From: JBCCEJ01 sp039030335
Lineage (GTDB): Bacteria > Pseudomonadota > Gammaproteobacteria > HK1
DNA length: 64,000 nucleotides
Assembly (NCBI GenBank): GCA_039030335.1
Contig: JBCCEJ010000023.1
Span: 1 to 64,000 of the forward strand
Direction of reading: 5' to 3'
Shown: positions 1 to 8,688 of the stretch, one piece after another
How the letters are laid out: each line of letters begins with the position of its first letter
Numbering within the stretch: the first letter of the stretch is position 1
Made by a program: the position numbers and the translations under genes
The notes under the pieces: model-generated
Told to the model about the DNA's origin: nothing
Database searches by the model: none
Seen by the model: the letters and a program-made list of their open reading frames with translations, nothing else

Positions 1-409
1 CGAGCACACGCTGCACGGCCATCGAGCGCTCGGGGTCCAGAAAAACCTTGGAGCCGTCGATCGGTGAACGGAATTCCACACCGGCCTCCGTCAGTTTCCG
101 CAAGGTTCCGAGACTGAACACCTGGAAGCCGCCCGAGTCGGTCAAAATCGGGCCGTCCCAATGCATGAACTCATGCAGGTCTCCGTGCGCGGCCATGATC
201 GACTCACCGGGGCGCAGCATCAGGTGAAAGGTGTTGGAGACGAAGATCTGCACACCCAGCTGCCGGAGTTCCTCAGGCGTCATGGCCTTCACCGTGCCGT
301 AGGTGGCGACCGGCATGAACGCGGGCGTCTCGACAACGCCGCGCGCGAAGTGCATGCGCCCACGGCGCGCCGTTGCGTCGGTGTCGATCAGCTCGAATCG
401 AAAACTCAT
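1..409 (-). CDS. tgt: Queuine tRNA-ribosyltransferase, N-terminal part (runs off window)
   Basis: Tgt exchanges guanine-34 for a queuosine precursor base in tRNAs with GUN anticodons. Translating the minus strand from the ATG at 409 gives a start MSFRFELIDTDATARRG, followed by the family landmarks VETPAFMPVATYGTVK, NTFHLMLRPG, HGDLHEFMHWDGPILTDSGG and FQVFSLG. These align with the first ~135 residues of bacterial Tgt, including the substrate-pocket aspartate of the TDSGG motif. The C-terminal zinc-binding half lies beyond base 1. queA is 202 bp upstream on the same strand, the usual partnership, since QueA acts on the base that Tgt inserts. Confidence 0.95.
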   Translation of the reverse strand, partial: MSFRFELIDTDATARRGRMHFARGVVETPAFMPVATYGTVKAMTPEELRQLGVQIFVSNTFHLMLRPGESIMAAHGDLHEFMHWDGPILTDSGGFQVFSLGTLRKLTEAGVEFRSPIDGSKVFLDPERSMAVQRVL

Positions 410-611
410 GTGTCAATCTTCTCGGTTGGCCGCTCCGCACGCGGCCCTCGTGCACACGCACCTCGCACCCAAGCACCGTGGCCGCATGCGGACTGCCGGT
501 CAGTTCGTGGCACCGTTGGCAGGCCGGGTGGCAGTTGAGCATGGCGCGCTATGGCCGCGAACACGGCCTCCCGTCACGCACCCCCGGTCCGTTGCAGAGC
601 CGGTGCGCAGT

Positions 612-1667
612 CTATTGGATCAACATCGCATCGCCATAGCTGAAGAAGCGATAGCGGGCCTTCACCGCGTGTCGGTAGGCGTCCAGCACGCGCTCACGGG
701 ACGCGAACGCGCTCACCAGCAGCATCAAAGTCGTACGAGGCAGATGAAAGTTCGTGATCAGCGCATCAACCACCTGGAACTGAAAGCCCGGGCGAATGAA
801 CAACTCCGTATCCCCCGCTGTGGGTCGGGGCGCGCCCGGCGCTGGCCAGGCCTGCGCCGCACTCTCGAGCGCACGAACCACGGTTGTACCGACTGCGACG
901 ATCCGTCCGCCCCCGGCACGCGTCGATTCGATGCGCGCGCAGAGTTCGGCGTCGATCGCGTAGCGCTCGGCGTGCATCCGATGCGAGTCGAGGTCGCCAC
1001 GCACCGGCTGAAAAGTGCCGGCACCGACGTGCAAAGTGAGGGGCATGTGTGCGATTCCGGCACCCGACAAACGTTCCAACAGGGCGGCGTCGAAATGCAG
1101 GCCGGCGGTTGGCGCGGCAACCGCGCCGGGCCGTTCGGCATACACGGTTTGATAGCGGTCTTCGTCGCGACGCTCAGGCGCTCTATCGATGTACGGAGGC
1201 AATGGCAAATGACCACACTGTTCGAGCAACTCGGCCCACGCAGTACGGGCACGCACCATGTAGAACGAGTGCTGCCGCGCGATGATCTCAACCTCGAAGC
1301 GACTGGTCCGCTCCGCGGAGGCCGCCGGGGTCAAGCCAATGACCGTGCCATCCCGCAGCGGTCGGTTGCTGCGCGCCTGCACGAGCGCCTCGGTGTCGGA
1401 CTGGATGCGTTCGAGCAGCAGTTCCACCCGCCCACCGCCCGGTTTGCGTCCAAACAACCGGGCACGAATCACCCGCGTATCGTTGACGACCAGCAGGTCG
1501 CCGGCGCGCAGCAACTCTGGCAGATCGCTGAACGCATGGTCGCCCAGGCCCGCTGCGTCGCGCGCGCGCGGCATGACCAGCAACCGACTCGCGCTGCGGA
1601 CCTGCGACGGTGCCTGCGCGATCAGCTCCGCGGGCAGCTCGTAGTCGTAGTCATCAAGCGTTTCCAT
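612..1667 (-). CDS. queA: S-adenosylmethionine:tRNA ribosyltransferase-isomerase
   Basis: QueA converts preQ1-34 in tRNA to epoxyqueuosine using the ribosyl moiety of SAM, the step after Tgt. The 351-residue product has normal family length. It begins METLDDYDYELPAELIAQAP, with VNDTRV at residues 61-66 and GGGRVELLLE at 77-86. PTAGLHFD follows in the middle, and the conserved C-terminal segment NFHLPRTTLMLLVSAF is present. It sits upstream of tgt on the same strand, and the two are probably cotranscribed despite a 202-bp spacer in which I see no gene. The region 1668-1833 upstream should carry its promoter, but I could not pick a convincing -10/-35 pair. Confidence 0.96.
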   Translation of the reverse strand: METLDDYDYELPAELIAQAPSQVRSASRLLVMPRARDAAGLGDHAFSDLPELLRAGDLLVVNDTRVIRARLFGRKPGGGRVELLLERIQSDTEALVQARSNRPLRDGTVIGLTPAASAERTSRFEVEIIARQHSFYMVRARTAWAELLEQCGHLPLPPYIDRAPERRDEDRYQTVYAERPGAVAAPTAGLHFDAALLERLSGAGIAHMPLTLHVGAGTFQPVRGDLDSHRMHAERYAIDAELCARIESTRAGGGRIVAVGTTVVRALESAAQAWPAPGAPRPTAGDTELFIRPGFQFQVVDALITNFHLPRTTLMLLVSAFASRERVLDAYRHAVKARYRFFSYGDAMLIQ

Positions 1668-1833
1668 AGGGCGTGCTGTTCATCGGACGGTTGTCATCAG
1701 CTCCGAGGATCCTCGCACCAGCCACTGCGCGGCACTTGCCTGCGTGCGGCGGCTTTGTGATCATGTGCAGGTGGCGTGTCGAGGTCATACCGTCGTCGGT
1801 GACGGCGGAGCGGGCCTCACGCAGGCCGCGCCT

Positions 1834-1918
1834 GCCGGAGTGGTGGAACTGGTATACACACAGCACTCAAAATGCTGCGGCGAAAGCCATGCGAGTTCGA
1901 GTCTCGCCTCCGGCACCA
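1834..1918 (+). tRNA. tRNA-Leu (anticodon CAA)
   Basis: The acceptor strands GCCGGAG (1834-1840) and CTCCGGC (1908-1914) pair perfectly, followed by discriminator A1915 and an encoded CCA (1916-1918). The anticodon arm CAGCA-CUCAAAA-UGCUG puts CAA at positions 34-36, reading UUG leucine codons. A long class II variable arm (CGGCGAAAGCCAT) precedes the T arm GCGAG-UUCGAGU-CUCGC, as expected for tRNA-Leu. The 85-nt length including CCA is normal. It stands alone, between queA and the deoxynucleoside kinase gene, both of which are on the other strand. Confidence 0.96.
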
Positions 1919-1996
1919 TCTGATTCTAGTTCGGCTGAGCTTCACCAGGCGCGTACGCTGGGCGATTTCACCGCCTTGGTGCGCGCCGACCATAAC

Positions 1997-2698
1997 TCAC
2001 CTCCACCCGAACGGCATCTCGTCATCGTCGAGTGTCAGTCGCAATGTCTCGGCATCCAGGAACCGGCGGCCGCGGTCGATCTGCCGCGCAGCCTGGAGCA
2101 ATCGCTCGAGCGCGGCATCGGCATTTGCGAAGTCGAGCGCCGTTGTATCCACGACCAGCAGCGGCGCCGCATCGTAGGTGGCAAAGAAGCGCCCGTACAG
2201 GCCGGCGAGGCGCGCCAGATAGTCCGCCTCGATCGCTTGTTCGTAGGTGATTGCACGCGTCTCTATGCGTGACAGCAATACCGCCAGCGGTGCATGCAGG
2301 TAGATGACCAGATCGGGCACGGGCAGTCCTCCCATGACCTCGGCGTACACTTGCCGATAAAGCTCGAATTCATCGACGTCCAGCGTCAGTTCGGCGAACA
2401 GTGCGTCCTTCTCGACCATGAAATCACTGACGACGGTTGGCGCGAACAGTTGTGGCTGCGCAAGTTCGCGTGCTTGCCGGGCACGCTGGAGCAGAAAGCT
2501 GAGCTGTGCCGGCAGGGCCCAGGCGCGCGGTTGCGCGTAGAAGCGCTCCAGAAACGGATTCTCTGCCGGTGCCTCCAGTACGGTCTCGCCGCCGAGCTGT
2601 CGCGCCAGGGCCACGCTAAGCGTGGTCTTACCGACGCCGATCGGCCCCTCGACCGCAATATGGCGCGGTTGGCCCCCTAGCGCCCAGTCGCCGCTCAT
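1997..2698 (-). CDS. Deoxynucleoside kinase (dGK/dAK-type)
   Basis: This is a 233-residue P-loop kinase of the deoxynucleoside kinase family, which phosphorylates purine deoxynucleosides for salvage. Walker A is EGPIGVGKTT at residues 17-26. The substrate-side motif reads SDFMVEKDALFAELTL, close to the SDY..EKD..FA pattern of bacterial dGK/dAK enzymes. A Leu/Val-rich strand PDLVIYLHAP and an Arg-containing lid (SRIETRAITYE) follow. Its start overlaps the end of folK by 4 bp, and folK overlaps pcnB by 4 bp, so the three form one operon in the order pcnB-folK-kinase. Substrate preference cannot be read from the sequence. Confidence 0.88.
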   Translation of the reverse strand: MSGDWALGGQPRHIAVEGPIGVGKTTLSVALARQLGGETVLEAPAENPFLERFYAQPRAWALPAQLSFLLQRARQARELAQPQLFAPTVVSDFMVEKDALFAELTLDVDEFELYRQVYAEVMGGLPVPDLVIYLHAPLAVLLSRIETRAITYEQAIEADYLARLAGLYGRFFATYDAAPLLVVDTTALDFANADAALERLLQAARQIDRGRRFLDAETLRLTLDDDEMPFGWR

Positions 2699-3216
2699 GC
2701 CGGGATGGGCGGCGGATGCACCCTCTCCAACGATCCCTTCGGTCCGCCGCCGAAACCGGCAACAGCCAGGTCGGCGAGCGCACCGAGCCCCGGAAGGTTG
2801 AGCTCCGGTGCGATTTCCATGAGCGGTTCGAGCACGAACGGCCGCTCGGCGAGACCCGGGTGCGGCAGCGTCAGACGCGCTGAGCTCAGTTGATGCTCGC
2901 CGAACACCAGCAGGTCGAGGTCCAGCGTGCGCTCACCCCAGTGACGCCGGCGCTGGCGTCCCTGACGGCATTCGATCGTCTGCAGCTCCGTCAGCAGCGA
3001 AATAGCGGCAAGCCGTGTTTCCAGATGCGCGACCGCATTCAGGAAGTCCGGCTGGTCGAGCGGCCCCATCGGGGAGCTCGCATACAGAGAAGAACAGCGG
3101 ATAAAGCGCGTTTCTGGCAGCGCCGCGAGGCGGATGACGGCGCGCTGCAGTTGCCATCGTGGGTTGTCGATATTTGCGCCGAGCCCCACGAAGGCAGACA
3201 CCGGCGACGCGTTCAC
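2695..3216 (-). CDS. folK: 2-amino-4-hydroxy-6-hydroxymethyldihydropteridine pyrophosphokinase
   Basis: FolK transfers pyrophosphate from ATP to 6-hydroxymethyl-7,8-dihydropterin in folate synthesis. The 173-residue protein opens with FVGLGANIDNPRWQLQRA, the family N-terminal signature, and carries RWGERTLDLDLLVFG-type residues (here HWGERTLDLDLLVFG) with the metal-binding DLDLL core. It then has LTLPHPGLAERPFVLEPL, typical of the C-terminal half. Start and stop overlap pcnB and the deoxynucleoside kinase by 4 bp each, indicating translational coupling. pcnB-folK linkage is common in gammaproteobacteria. Confidence 0.96.
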   Translation of the reverse strand: MNASPVSAFVGLGANIDNPRWQLQRAVIRLAALPETRFIRCSSLYASSPMGPLDQPDFLNAVAHLETRLAAISLLTELQTIECRQGRQRRRHWGERTLDLDLLVFGEHQLSSARLTLPHPGLAERPFVLEPLMEIAPELNLPGLGALADLAVAGFGGGPKGSLERVHPPPIPA

Positions 3217-4562
3217 TGGGCGGTCGCATCTCGCGCGGCCGGAGGGCCGCGCCTTGAGCGCCGTCTGCGACGCCGTCGGCGCTCTCCGTCGCGCGGTGCA
3301 GACTGCGCCGACGCATTGCCGTCACCGCGCGACTCCAGGAATTTCGTCCACCACGCCGCGTCTTCTTCCACCGGTTCCCCAGCCTCTGCGCGCAGCAGCA
3401 GGAAGTCGTAGGCCGCCCGGAGGCGGGGGTGGTCTGCGAGCTTCTGCGGGCGCCGTCCGCGGCGGTCGAGCAGCCGCGGCTGAAGGTTCCAGATCTCGCG
3501 CGCCATCAGCGAGAAACGCTTCGGCACGGCGACAACCTGATTCTGATCGAAGACGACCTGCGAGCCCGCCTGTTCGATCGCCTGGCCCGGAGACATGTCC
3601 TGCACCTCGTGCCCGGCCAGATGCACGCGCAGCACGGGCCACAAAAGTGCCGCGAGCAGGAATGCGGGAGTGACCGGTTTGTCCTCCGCGACGCGTTGGT
3701 CGGTATTGCCGAGCGCGAGTTCGACGAGCGCCAGAGCCCGCTCGTCTTCTTCGATAAGTGACGCCGTCGCCGGGAACAACGTCCGCAGGATGTCGTGTTC
3801 GCGCAGCCTCCGGAACGACGCCAGCGCGTGGCCGGTCATCAATAGCTTCAAGCATTCTTCGAATAAACGGGCTGGCGGAATGTCGGCCAGGAGCCCCGCA
3901 CACGGCGCGATCGCCGCGAGCGTGCGCGTCTCCAGTTCGAAGTCGAGCTTGGCGGCAAATCTGAGCGCGCGCAGGATCCGGACAGGGTCCTCGCGGTAGC
4001 GCGACTCCGGTTCACCGAGCATGCGGATAATGCCGTGTTCGAGGTCGTCGACACCGTCGGCAAAATCCACGACCGAGAAGTCGCGAATATCGTAGTAGAG
4101 ACAGTTGATCGAGAAGTCACGGCGGGCAGCGTCTTCGTCGCGAGTGCCGTACACGTTGTCGCGCACGATCATGCCGTTCTCCGTGCGGCCGTCGCCATCG
4201 TCGGCGTCGTGGGCTGCCCGGAATGTTGCTACTTCGATCACTTCGCGACCGAAGCGCACGTGCGCCAGCACGAAGCGGCGCCCGATCAGACGGCAGTTGC
4301 GGAACAGTGCCTTGACCTCGTCAGGCCGTGCGGAAGTAGCCACGTCAAAGTCTTTGGGCGACTGGCCGAGCAGCAGATCGCGCACCCCACCGCCCACCAG
4401 GTAGGCCTCATGGCCCGCCTGAGTCAGTCTATAGAGCACTTTGAGTGCATGCTCGCTGATGTTCGCGCGCGATATATTGTGTTCGGCGCGCGGGATGATG
4501 CGCGGGCTAATGGTCGGGCTGTCCTGACACGTCCGTGAGTTGCGGGTTGGGCCTGACGTCAT
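3213..4562 (-). CDS. pcnB: Poly(A) polymerase I
   Basis: PcnB adds 3' poly(A) tails to RNA and promotes decay. I place the start at ATG 4562 (MTSGPTRNSR) because the reading frame further upstream has no family character; this gives 449 residues. The nucleotidyltransferase core has GGGVRDLL at residues 57-64 and the catalytic DFDVAT at 71-76. The PcnB-type marker FRNCRLIGRRFVLAHV follows, then RRDFSINCLYYD. The C-terminus is a run of arginines before a short Ala-rich end, as in other PcnB proteins, and probably binds RNA. It is the first gene of the pcnB-folK-kinase operon. A CCA-adding enzyme is less likely given the length, the basic tail and the folK linkage. Confidence 0.94.
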   Translation of the reverse strand: MTSGPTRNSRTCQDSPTISPRIIPRAEHNISRANISEHALKVLYRLTQAGHEAYLVGGGVRDLLLGQSPKDFDVATSARPDEVKALFRNCRLIGRRFVLAHVRFGREVIEVATFRAAHDADDGDGRTENGMIVRDNVYGTRDEDAARRDFSINCLYYDIRDFSVVDFADGVDDLEHGIIRMLGEPESRYREDPVRILRALRFAAKLDFELETRTLAAIAPCAGLLADIPPARLFEECLKLLMTGHALASFRRLREHDILRTLFPATASLIEEDERALALVELALGNTDQRVAEDKPVTPAFLLAALLWPVLRVHLAGHEVQDMSPGQAIEQAGSQVVFDQNQVVAVPKRFSLMAREIWNLQPRLLDRRGRRPQKLADHPRLRAAYDFLLLRAEAGEPVEEDAAWWTKFLESRGDGNASAQSAPRDGERRRRRRRRSRRGPPAARDATAQ

Positions 4563-4729
4563 GGTGCAGGCGGCACCGGCATCATAACAGGGCCAACTGT
4601 GGGTGGCACGATGAGCAGATTCCGGCCGCCGCCCACAGCTGAGCGCGCCGATCGAAAGGCAGATCAGGCCGCCCCACAATGGCGGCCATCGTCAATCGTG
4701 AGCGCGAGCGCCGAAAGGGTTCGGCGACC

Positions 4730-5353
4730 TCATGCGTCCTTCGAGAGATTGACCGACGCAAGGTGGTCGATCAGTCCATCGATCCCCAGTTCGCGAACCT
4801 GATTCTTGAAGGTGCGCTTGTAAGTCTTCAGCATGCTGACGCCCGCCACGGAGATATCGTAGAGGCGCCAGCCTTGATCTCCGCGGTAGAGGTAGTAGTT
4901 CATCTTCACTTCCGGCGCATCGTCGGTCAAAACCCGCGTGGGCACCATCGCGACATTGCCCGAGCGGCTGCGCCTGACATCCCCGTAGCGCAGGGTCGCA
5001 CCCGCCAGCCCGCCGACGGCATGCGAGTAGGTCCTGAACATCATCTTGCGCAGTTCCGTGACGAACCGCGTGCGCTGGGCCGCCGACGCGGCTTCCCAGT
5101 CTTTGCCGAGCACGCGTCGCGCAATGCGCTCGAAATCGACCACCGGTGCCACGTGACGTTCGATGAGCACGAAAACTGTCTCGGGGTTCACCGTCTGGCC
5201 GGCTTCGGTCTTGCCGAGCTCAGCGCGCAGCTTGTCGGTAACGGCAGTGATTACCGCGTCCGGTGTCCCCGACGTGGACCACGCGGCCGGCGAGCAGAAC
5301 ATGACGCTGGAACTGATCAGGGCGACGAGCAGTGCACGGAACATCGTTGGCAT
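4730..5353 (-). CDS. MlaC/Ttg2D-like periplasmic phospholipid-binding protein
   Basis: The protein resembles MlaC, the periplasmic shuttle of the Mla lipid-transport system. A signal peptide (MPTMFRALLVALISSSVMFC...AAWS) leads into NPETVFVLIERHVAPVVDFERIARRVLG, with FVTELRKMMFRTYSHA and the C-terminal GWRLYDISVAGVSMLKTYK, all family hallmarks. I start it at 5353; ATG 5344, three codons in and 9 nt after an AGAGA element, is equally possible. The longer upstream reading frame has no signal-peptide logic. mlaFEDB partners are not adjacent, so it is an orphan here. It lies 167 bp downstream of the pcnB start region on the same strand. Confidence 0.85.
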   Translation of the reverse strand: MPTMFRALLVALISSSVMFCSPAAWSTSGTPDAVITAVTDKLRAELGKTEAGQTVNPETVFVLIERHVAPVVDFERIARRVLGKDWEAASAAQRTRFVTELRKMMFRTYSHAVGGLAGATLRYGDVRRSRSGNVAMVPTRVLTDDAPEVKMNYYLYRGDQGWRLYDISVAGVSMLKTYKRTFKNQVRELGIDGLIDHLASVNLSKDA

Positions 5354-5649
5354 TCTCTGTTGGGAAACTACGCGATTCAGGTTGCCTGACAACCCGGCTG
5401 CCGAACTGGCGCCGATGTGGCGCTGGAGCGAGACAAATGTGGCGATTTCATGGCCACCTAACCGGGTGGTCAGCCGCATTTCGGACTCGGGGTGAGCGCT
5501 TGTCAACGCAATCGCGGCACGGAGGCGGCAATTTGTGACCCGCTTCACAGGCGATGCAGACACCGGCTGTGATCGGCCTGTCGTTCCAATCGGAACGGAG
5601 CCTGGCACGCAGCCGAAATGGCAAGTTCGCTGCTTCGCCGGGCGGTGCG

Positions 5650-5841
5650 TCAGCCTTTCGCGTAGCAGGCCGCGTACACATCACGGCCAACCGTTCCCTT
5701 GATGCGGTTGACGCCGGCCACGATGCCGTCGCGCGCAGCTTCGCACGCTGGCCGGTTGTCGAACTCCTGAAAGCGCGTGTCGGTGGCAACGCCGGTGGAA
5801 GACGTAATGATCGTGATGACAACCAGGATGTAGATTTGCAT
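5650..5841 (-). CDS. Small exported protein, conserved-looking, unknown function
   Basis: A 63-residue product starts MQIYILVVITIITSSTGVAT, a short hydrophobic stretch that looks like a signal peptide cleaved near VAT. The remaining ~43 residues contain two cysteines (NRPACEAARDG and YAACYAKG) that could form one disulfide in the periplasm. A weak AGG lies 6-8 nt before the ATG. It is on the same strand as the MlaC-like and TusA-like genes. I do not recognise a named family, although short exported proteins with two such cysteines are common in gammaproteobacteria. The start and coding status rest on the signal peptide and the lack of any better frame here. Confidence 0.55.
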   Translation of the reverse strand: MQIYILVVITIITSSTGVATDTRFQEFDNRPACEAARDGIVAGVNRIKGTVGRDVYAACYAKG

Positions 5842-5943
5842 GGCGCCTGTCGCTCAGCCGAACCGGCGAACCCCTGGCCAGTTCAGGAAATGGATGAACC
5901 CGAACACGCTCCGCCAGCGGGCGGTGCCGCAACCCGGTGCGGT

Positions 5944-6192
5944 TCAGACTTTGCGCAGCAGAAACACGAACCGGCCATCTTCCTGGCCCGATGACAGAAG
6001 AACATGCCCGGTCGCGTTCGAAAACGCCTCAAAATCGTGAATGGAACCAGGGTCGGTCGCGAGGATCTTGATAACCGACCCGGCCGCCATCGCAGCTATC
6101 GCCTTTTTGGCGCGAAGTAACGGTAGTGGACAGCTGAGCCCTGATGCATCCACCAGCTGGTCGAATTCCAAACGCCCTACCCCTCCATGCAC
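5944..6192 (-). CDS. TusA/SirA-family sulfurtransferase
   Basis: TusA-like proteins carry persulfide sulfur on a single cysteine and pass it to DsrE/TusD and then DsrC/TusE. This 82-residue protein has the diagnostic CPLPLLRAKKAI motif with the sulfur-carrying Cys21 in an SCPLP context. It ends in the family's second half (GSVIKILATDPGSIHDFEAF... followed by G-rich beta strand residues). dsrE, dsrF, dsrH and dsrC lie 4.2-6 kb away, so it is a plausible donor to that relay. Whether the end use is tRNA 2-thiouridine or sulfur oxidation cannot be decided from this gene alone. Confidence 0.9.
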   Translation of the reverse strand: MHGGVGRLEFDQLVDASGLSCPLPLLRAKKAIAAMAAGSVIKILATDPGSIHDFEAFSNATGHVLLSSGQEDGRFVFLLRKV

Positions 6193-6572
6193 ATCGTCGA
6201 AGACAACCGATCGGCGGAGGTTTTCGCACGCACGGAACCTTCGACCCGTGGCGCGCGATCATCACCGGGCGTTTGAGTCGGCCAGGCGCGAATAGTAGCG
6301 AAGTCGCGGGTACGATGCCCATGCCAGAAACCCGGCGCGACCAGGTTTTCCATCGCCCAACGCCGCCCGTGTCGCTCAGGCGGCCTGACTCTAACGCCTG
6401 AAACCGTGGGGCACCGACCGATGACGTCGGAATCAGACCGCCACACGGGGTTTTCGGGACCGCGCACGAAGACGGATCTCACTTATCATGCGCGCCAGTA
6501 GGCCGGAGCACCCGCCATCGGCGCCCTGCCCCCTTCTTTTTGAGCCAACGGTGAGCGCTGCGACGGTATTTC
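6193..6572. other. Intergenic region between divergent tusA-like gene and cysG
   Basis: These 380 bp separate two divergent genes and should hold both promoters. I see no convincing coding frame and no clear -35/-10 pair or operator; the reading frames that cross it are antisense shadows of cysG with no family character. Nothing further can be supported. Confidence 0.4.
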
Positions 6573-7997
6573 ATGGATCACTTCCCGATATTCGTGAAAC
6601 TTACAGACCAGACGGTACTGGTCGTCGGCGCGGGACCCGTCGCCGCGCGCAAGGTCGGCCTGCTGATGAGCAGCGGCGCGCGGGTCGCGGTCGTGGCGCC
6701 AGCGGCAGAGGCCGGGTTGCGCGAGTTGGCCAGCCGGCGGCAGCTGACCTGGCATGCACGCGAATTCATCGATGACGATGTTAGCGGCGCGCGCCTGGTC
6801 TTCGCGGCCACCGACAGCGCAGCGGTGAACGCGCGCGTGGCAGAGATCTGCCGCAGCCGCGAAATCCCGGTCAACGTCGTGGACCAGCCAGCCCTCGGCT
6901 CCTTCATCATGCCGTCGATCGTCGACCGCTCGCCGGTTCTCGCGGCCATTTCGACAGGAGGCAGTGCACCGACGCTCGCGCGGCTGCTGCGGGGCCGGCT
7001 CGAAGCAGCCATCCCGGCCGCTTTCGGGCAACTCGCGGCGCTGGCTCGTGAATACCGCGAACAGGTCAAAGCTGTCATTGCGCACCCTACGGCCCGCCGC
7101 CGATTCTGGGAGCAGGCATTCGATGGGGAGGTCGCCGAACTCACGTTCGCCGGACGCGAGGCCGATGCGCGCGAACGGCTTGAACAGATGCTGCACTGCC
7201 CGGCGCCTCGATCGCTCGGTGAGGTATACCTGGTCGGCGCCGGCCCCGGCGACCCGGACCTCCTGACCTTCCGGGCGATGCGCCTGATGCAGCGTGCGGA
7301 AGTGGTGCTATACGACCGCCTGGTCAGCGAACCAGTTCTGGATCTGGTACGACGCGATGCCGAACTCGTCTACGTCGGCAAACGCCGCGGCAACCATGCG
7401 ATGCATCAGCGGGCGATCAACGAGCAGCTGGTCGAACTCGCGGCTACAGGGCGCAGGGTACTGCGGCTGAAAGGCGGCGATCCGTTCGTCTTCGGTCGGG
7501 GTGGCGAGGAGATCGATACGCTGGCCGAGCGCGGCATTCCGTTTCAGGTCGTGCCTGGCATCACGGCGGCGTCGGGGTGCGCCGCCTACGCCGGAATTCC
7601 GCTGACCCACCGGGACCATGCCCAGTCTTGCGTTTTCGTAGCCGGGCATCTGCAGGACGGCACGGTCAATCTGAACTGGCCGGCCCTGGCTCATCCCGGT
7701 CAGACTCTGGTGTTCTATATGGGACTGGTCGGCTTGCCAATCATCTGTGAGAAGCTGGTTGAACACGGCCTGGGCTCGGACACACCCGCGGCGCTCGTGC
7801 AACGCGGAACGACGCCACAGCAGCGCGTACTCACATCAACCCTGGCGCAGCTGCCCGCCCTGGTCGAACGAGAACGCCCGCGTGCGCCAACCCTGCTGAT
7901 GGTGGGTTCGGTCGTCGAACTGCACGGCAAGCTCGGGTGGTTTCAGCCCGACCGGCCCGAGTCGGGCCACCTGACCACCGGACCACAGCGCATCTGA
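6573..7997 (+). CDS. cysG: Siroheme synthase (CysG), trifunctional
   Basis: CysG methylates uroporphyrinogen III twice, oxidises precorrin-2 and inserts iron to make siroheme, the cofactor of sulfite and nitrite reductases. The 474 residues show both modules. An N-terminal precorrin-2 dehydrogenase/ferrochelatase starts MDHFPIFVKL with VVGAGPVAARK and the dimerisation helices that follow. From about residue 216 there is a SUMT methyltransferase with YLVGAGPGDPDLLTFRA, the glycine-rich KGGDPFVFGRGGEE, and VPGITAASGCAAYAGIPLTHR. Length is normal. It ends 14 bp from the convergent narL-like gene. Its position between a TusA-like gene and the dsr cluster fits a role in sulfur or nitrogen metabolism. 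Confidence 0.96.
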   Translation: MDHFPIFVKLTDQTVLVVGAGPVAARKVGLLMSSGARVAVVAPAAEAGLRELASRRQLTWHAREFIDDDVSGARLVFAATDSAAVNARVAEICRSREIPVNVVDQPALGSFIMPSIVDRSPVLAAISTGGSAPTLARLLRGRLEAAIPAAFGQLAALAREYREQVKAVIAHPTARRRFWEQAFDGEVAELTFAGREADARERLEQMLHCPAPRSLGEVYLVGAGPGDPDLLTFRAMRLMQRAEVVLYDRLVSEPVLDLVRRDAELVYVGKRRGNHAMHQRAINEQLVELAATGRRVLRLKGGDPFVFGRGGEEIDTLAERGIPFQVVPGITAASGCAAYAGIPLTHRDHAQSCVFVAGHLQDGTVNLNWPALAHPGQTLVFYMGLVGLPIICEKLVEHGLGSDTPAALVQRGTTPQQRVLTSTLAQLPALVERERPRAPTLLMVGSVVELHGKLGWFQPDRPESGHLTTGPQRI

Positions 7998-8011
7998 ATG
8001 GTGGCGAGGCC

Positions 8012-8659
8012 TCAGTCGTCGTGTCTGCAGATCCCGGCTTCCACCGCTATCACAGCGGCCTGAACGCGGGAATGCACCTCGAGTTTGCGTAAGATCGACT
8101 TCACGTGCAGCTTGACGGTGCCGTCGGAGATACCGAGTTCCCGAGCGATCACCTTGTTGCTCTGCCCGGCAGCCAGATGGCAGAGGATCTCGGTCTCGCG
8201 CGGGGTCAGCTCGGCGAAGCGGTCGCGCCCCTCGTCCGCACCGTTGCCGCCCTGGTCGACGGCGGCAAGAGCGCCGCTGAGATCAGACGCCACGACCGTC
8301 TCGCCGGCGACGATCTGATGGAGCGACGCGACCAGCTCGTCGGGCTCCATATCTTTCAACAGGTACCCGCTGGCCCCGGCACGCAGGCATGCGACCAGAT
8401 CAGTTTGGTCGCGGCTGGTCGTCAACATGACGGCCGGACAGCCGACCTTGCGCTCGCGCATGCGCCGCAGCACGTCGAGTCCCGACAGGCCCGGCATCCG
8501 CATATCGAGTAGCACGACGTCGGGACTCAGACGTTCGAGTTCCTCGAGCCCTTCGTTGCCATCGCCGAACGCCCCGCTGACTTCCAGGCCGCGGCGTTGC
8601 AGCAGTTCCTGCACACCGCTGCGGAACAGCGTGTGATCATCGATCAGAACTATGCGCAC
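8012..8659 (-). CDS. NarL/FixJ-family response regulator
   Basis: A two-domain regulator of 215 residues. The receiver domain has the acidic pair in LIDDHT and the phospho-acceptor Asp52 in VVLLDMRMPG, with a conserved lysine in YLLKDM. The C-terminal LuxR-type helix-turn-helix reads LTPRETEILCHLAAGQSNKV and continues through GISDGTVKLHVKSILRKL. It lies 29 bp downstream of the NarX-like kinase on the same strand, so the two form a two-component system. The order and family resemble NarXL, but the DNA targets and signal are unknown. The neighbouring dsr genes are a possible target, which is inference. Confidence 0.93.
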   Translation of the reverse strand: MRIVLIDDHTLFRSGVQELLQRRGLEVSGAFGDGNEGLEELERLSPDVVLLDMRMPGLSGLDVLRRMRERKVGCPAVMLTTSRDQTDLVACLRAGASGYLLKDMEPDELVASLHQIVAGETVVASDLSGALAAVDQGGNGADEGRDRFAELTPRETEILCHLAAGQSNKVIARELGISDGTVKLHVKSILRKLEVHSRVQAAVIAVEAGICRHDD

Positions 8660-8688
8660 GGTCGCCTCTCAATCCAAAGTAGTCATCA

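Noticed and set aside
273..542. Minus-strand frame starting MLNCHPACQRCHEL with a CxxCH haem-like motif
   Set aside because: It is in a different frame from tgt and overlaps its conserved N-terminus; the motif is a chance product of codon composition.
303..1760. 485-residue plus-strand frame opposite queA
   Set aside because: It is antisense to queA with Arg/Gln-rich composition and no domain; typical of high-GC shadow frames.
4563..4679. 39-residue N-terminal extension of PcnB
   Set aside because: Cys/Arg-rich with no family similarity; ATG 4562 precedes the normal PcnB N-terminus.
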